A stretch of 11,552 nucleotides of DNA, from assembly GCA_947258635.1 (NCBI GenBank), contig CAMYJM010000041.1, positions 1 to 11,552 on the forward strand, given 5' to 3'. This stretch comes from an uncultured Acidimicrobiaceae bacterium (GTDB lineage Bacteria; Actinomycetota; Acidimicrobiia; Spongiisociales; UBA5794). This document shows, piece by piece, positions 10,281 to 11,552 of this stretch. The position numbers and the translations under genes were made by a program. Below the pieces are notes generated by a model. The model made no database searches, was not told the DNA's origin, and was given only the letters and a program-made list of their open reading frames with translations. The number at the start of each line of letters is the position of its first letter. Positions within the stretch are counted from its first letter, which is position 1.

Positions 10281-10286
10281 GATAAT
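10281..10286 (+). promoter_or_regulatory. Candidate -10 box of the acyltransferase gene
   Basis: GATAAT differs from TATAAT at one base and has TG four bases upstream of the hexamer, resembling an extended -10. Transcription would start near 10293, leaving an 18-base leader before GTG 10311. No -35 at normal spacing is seen. Confidence 0.3.
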
Positions 10287-10314
10287 GGAGGAACCCCTAC
10301 CGGGACCGGAGTGA
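10285..10314 (+). other. Possible nine-codon leader ORF overlapping the acyltransferase start
   Basis: ATG at 10285 opens a nine-codon frame (MEEPLPGPE) whose TGA overlaps the acyltransferase GTG as GTGA, the arrangement used in translational coupling. GGGAGA at 10269-10274 could be its ribosome binding site. This conflicts with the candidate -10 at 10281-10286, which would start the transcript after this ATG, so at most one of the two calls is right. Confidence 0.2.
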
Positions 10315-11552
10315 ACAAGTACCTCACATATACCCGCGGCCTCGCTACAGCAACACCGGCGAGCCGCAACCGCATCGTCGACTTCTGGCGAGTCGTCGCC
10401 ATCGTCGTGGTTGTGTTCGGCCATTGGCTGGCGGCGTCGATCTGGCTCCAGCCGAACGATGAGATCGCTCTCCTCAACTCCCTGGAGTGGATTCCCTATG
10501 CCGGCTGGGTCACCTGGATCGTTCAGGTTATGCCGATCTTCTTTCTCGCCGGCGGCTACGCAAACGCGCGGGGTCTCCGCAATGTGGCGGCCGGCGAGGA
10601 GCTGCGCCGCGACTGGATCACGGCGCGGGCGCGGCGGCTCTTCACCCCCGTCATCCCGCTGCTGGTGGTGTGGGTGGCCTTGATCGTCGTGATGCGGACC
10701 TTCGTAGCGCCCGAGGTCGTCTACGCCGGGGCGATGTCGGCGACGGTGCCGCTGTGGTTCCTTGCGGTGTATCTGACGCTCACTGCCGCGGCGCCGGCAA
10801 CGCACGCCTGGTGGCAGCAGCACGGGCCGATGACGATCGGCGCGCTCGCGGCTGTCGCCGTTGCGATCGATATCGCCCGATTCGTGTTCGAGGTCCCGGG
10901 TATCGGATGGGCGAACTTCTTCTTCGTTTGGGCGGCCGTTCACCAGCTCGGATATTGGTGGTCGGCGCGCGACGATGCCGGAGGGGTGGCTTCCCGGTCC
11001 GGATGGGCCATCGCAGCAGGGGCTCTGGCGGCCCTCGTCGCCGTGACCTGGATCGGTTGGTACCCGGTCGCAATGGTGGGCGTACCCGGCGCGGGAGAGA
11101 CGAACATGACGCCGCCGACATTCGCAATGGCCCTCTTGGGGTTGGTCCAGCTCGGCGTCATTTTGGGCACCCAACCGGCGGTTCGGCGGTTCACTACCCG
11201 GCTCCGCGCCTGGCACGGCGTCGTCGCTATCTCGGGTGTGCTGATGACGATATATCTCTGGCACCTGTCGGCCATGTCCCTGGTGGCAGCGGCCGGTCTG
11301 TTCGCGTTCGACGGGGCGCTCTTCAAGATCGAGCCGGGGACGGCGACGTGGTGGGTCACGCGCCCGGTCTGGCTGGGGATCCTGGCGGTGGTGGCGCTCG
11401 GCCTGGTTGCACTATTCGCCCGATACGAGTGGCGTATCAGCGAGGCGCCGGCGCCGCGAACCCGGCGAGCAGTGACGATCGGAATGCTGCTGATAGCCGG
11501 GTCGGCGGCTGCCGTTGCCGGCGTGGGAATCACGACCCCCGACGCAGTCGTG
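10311..11552 (+). CDS. Acyltransferase-3 family membrane protein (3' end outside window)
   Basis: Seen: 414 codons open from GTG 10311 to the right edge with no stop, so the product is C-terminally incomplete in this window. Residues 20-39 read NRIVDFWRVVAIVVVVFGHW, containing the Arg27 and His38 of the acyltransferase-3 (PF01757) signature in the first membrane helix. VMPIFFLAGGYAN, RARRLFTPVIPLL and YLWH (315-318) are further family-typical segments. About ten or eleven hydrophobic helices are visible. Family knowledge: these enzymes move acyl groups, usually from a cytoplasmic donor, onto sugars, lipids or polymers at the membrane; many modify envelope glycans. The acceptor here is unknown. 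The start is set by the absence of any in-frame upstream ATG or GTG and by the short basic leader typical of the family; the ribosome binding site is weak (GGGA, 10302-10305). It is divergent from the patatin gene with a shared 119-base control region. Visible length suggests the gene is nearly complete. Confidence 0.85.
   Translation, partial: MNKYLTYTRGLATATPASRNRIVDFWRVVAIVVVVFGHWLAASIWLQPNDEIALLNSLEWIPYAGWVTWIVQVMPIFFLAGGYANARGLRNVAAGEELRRDWITARARRLFTPVIPLLVVWVALIVVMRTFVAPEVVYAGAMSATVPLWFLAVYLTLTAAAPATHAWWQQHGPMTIGALAAVAVAIDIARFVFEVPGIGWANFFFVWAAVHQLGYWWSARDDAGGVASRSGWAIAAGALAALVAVTWIGWYPVAMVGVPGAGETNMTPPTFAMALLGLVQLGVILGTQPAVRRFTTRLRAWHGVVAISGVLMTIYLWHLSAMSLVAAAGLFAFDGALFKIEPGTATWWVTRPVWLGILAVVALGLVALFARYEWRISEAPAPRTRRAVTIGMLLIAGSAAAVAGVGITTPDAVV

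Noticed and set aside
10203..11264. A 353-codon minus-strand open frame at the right end
   Set aside because: It is antisense to the acyltransferase-3 gene, whose family motifs are clear. The antisense product is Arg/Pro/His-rich with no domain.

Overview
The window looks like chromosomal DNA of a high-GC actinomycete (Actinomycetota, possibly Acidimicrobiia-like; this is inference). Reasons: GC-rich codon use, frequent GTG starts, a UvrA with actinobacterial-looking sequence, a GT87-type membrane glycosyltransferase, an acyltransferase-3 protein, and a GAAC-N4-GTTC LexA-type box. I see no RNA gene, insertion sequence, CRISPR array or phage gene.

Layout. Positions 1-1097 (minus) hold most of a membrane-anchored HExxH metallopeptidase of the Peptidase-MA type, running off the left edge. 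Its in-frame stop lies outside the window, and the strong reading on the opposite strand is a shadow. Positions 1251-1722 (minus) hold an SRPBCC/START-like gene that appears broken by an in-frame amber codon and probably a one-base frameshift at its N-terminus. Positions 1723-2279 hold no gene I can support. Positions 2280-3479 (plus) encode a GT87/DUF2029 multi-pass glycosyltransferase. Positions 3588-6410 (plus) encode full-length UvrA, with a perfect LexA/SOS box in its leader. Positions 6430-10191 (minus), convergent with uvrA across 19 bases, encode a very large membrane protein: about 18-19 transmembrane segments followed by a patatin-like serine hydrolase domain. Positions 10311-11552 (plus), divergent from it, encode an acyltransferase-3 membrane protein cut off by the right edge. 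The 119-base divergent region between the last two carries three adjacent inverted repeats.

How the genes relate. uvrA is a self-contained DNA-repair gene under probable SOS control. The other intact genes are mostly envelope proteins: an anchored peptidase, a lipid-linked-sugar glycosyltransferase, a patatin-like lipid hydrolase and an acyltransferase. The divergent patatin/acyltransferase pair could be co-regulated and act on envelope lipids or glycans, but that is inference. I found no clearly new multi-gene system. The most unusual items are the giant membrane-patatin fusion, with eight cysteines in its catalytic part, and the decayed SRPBCC gene.
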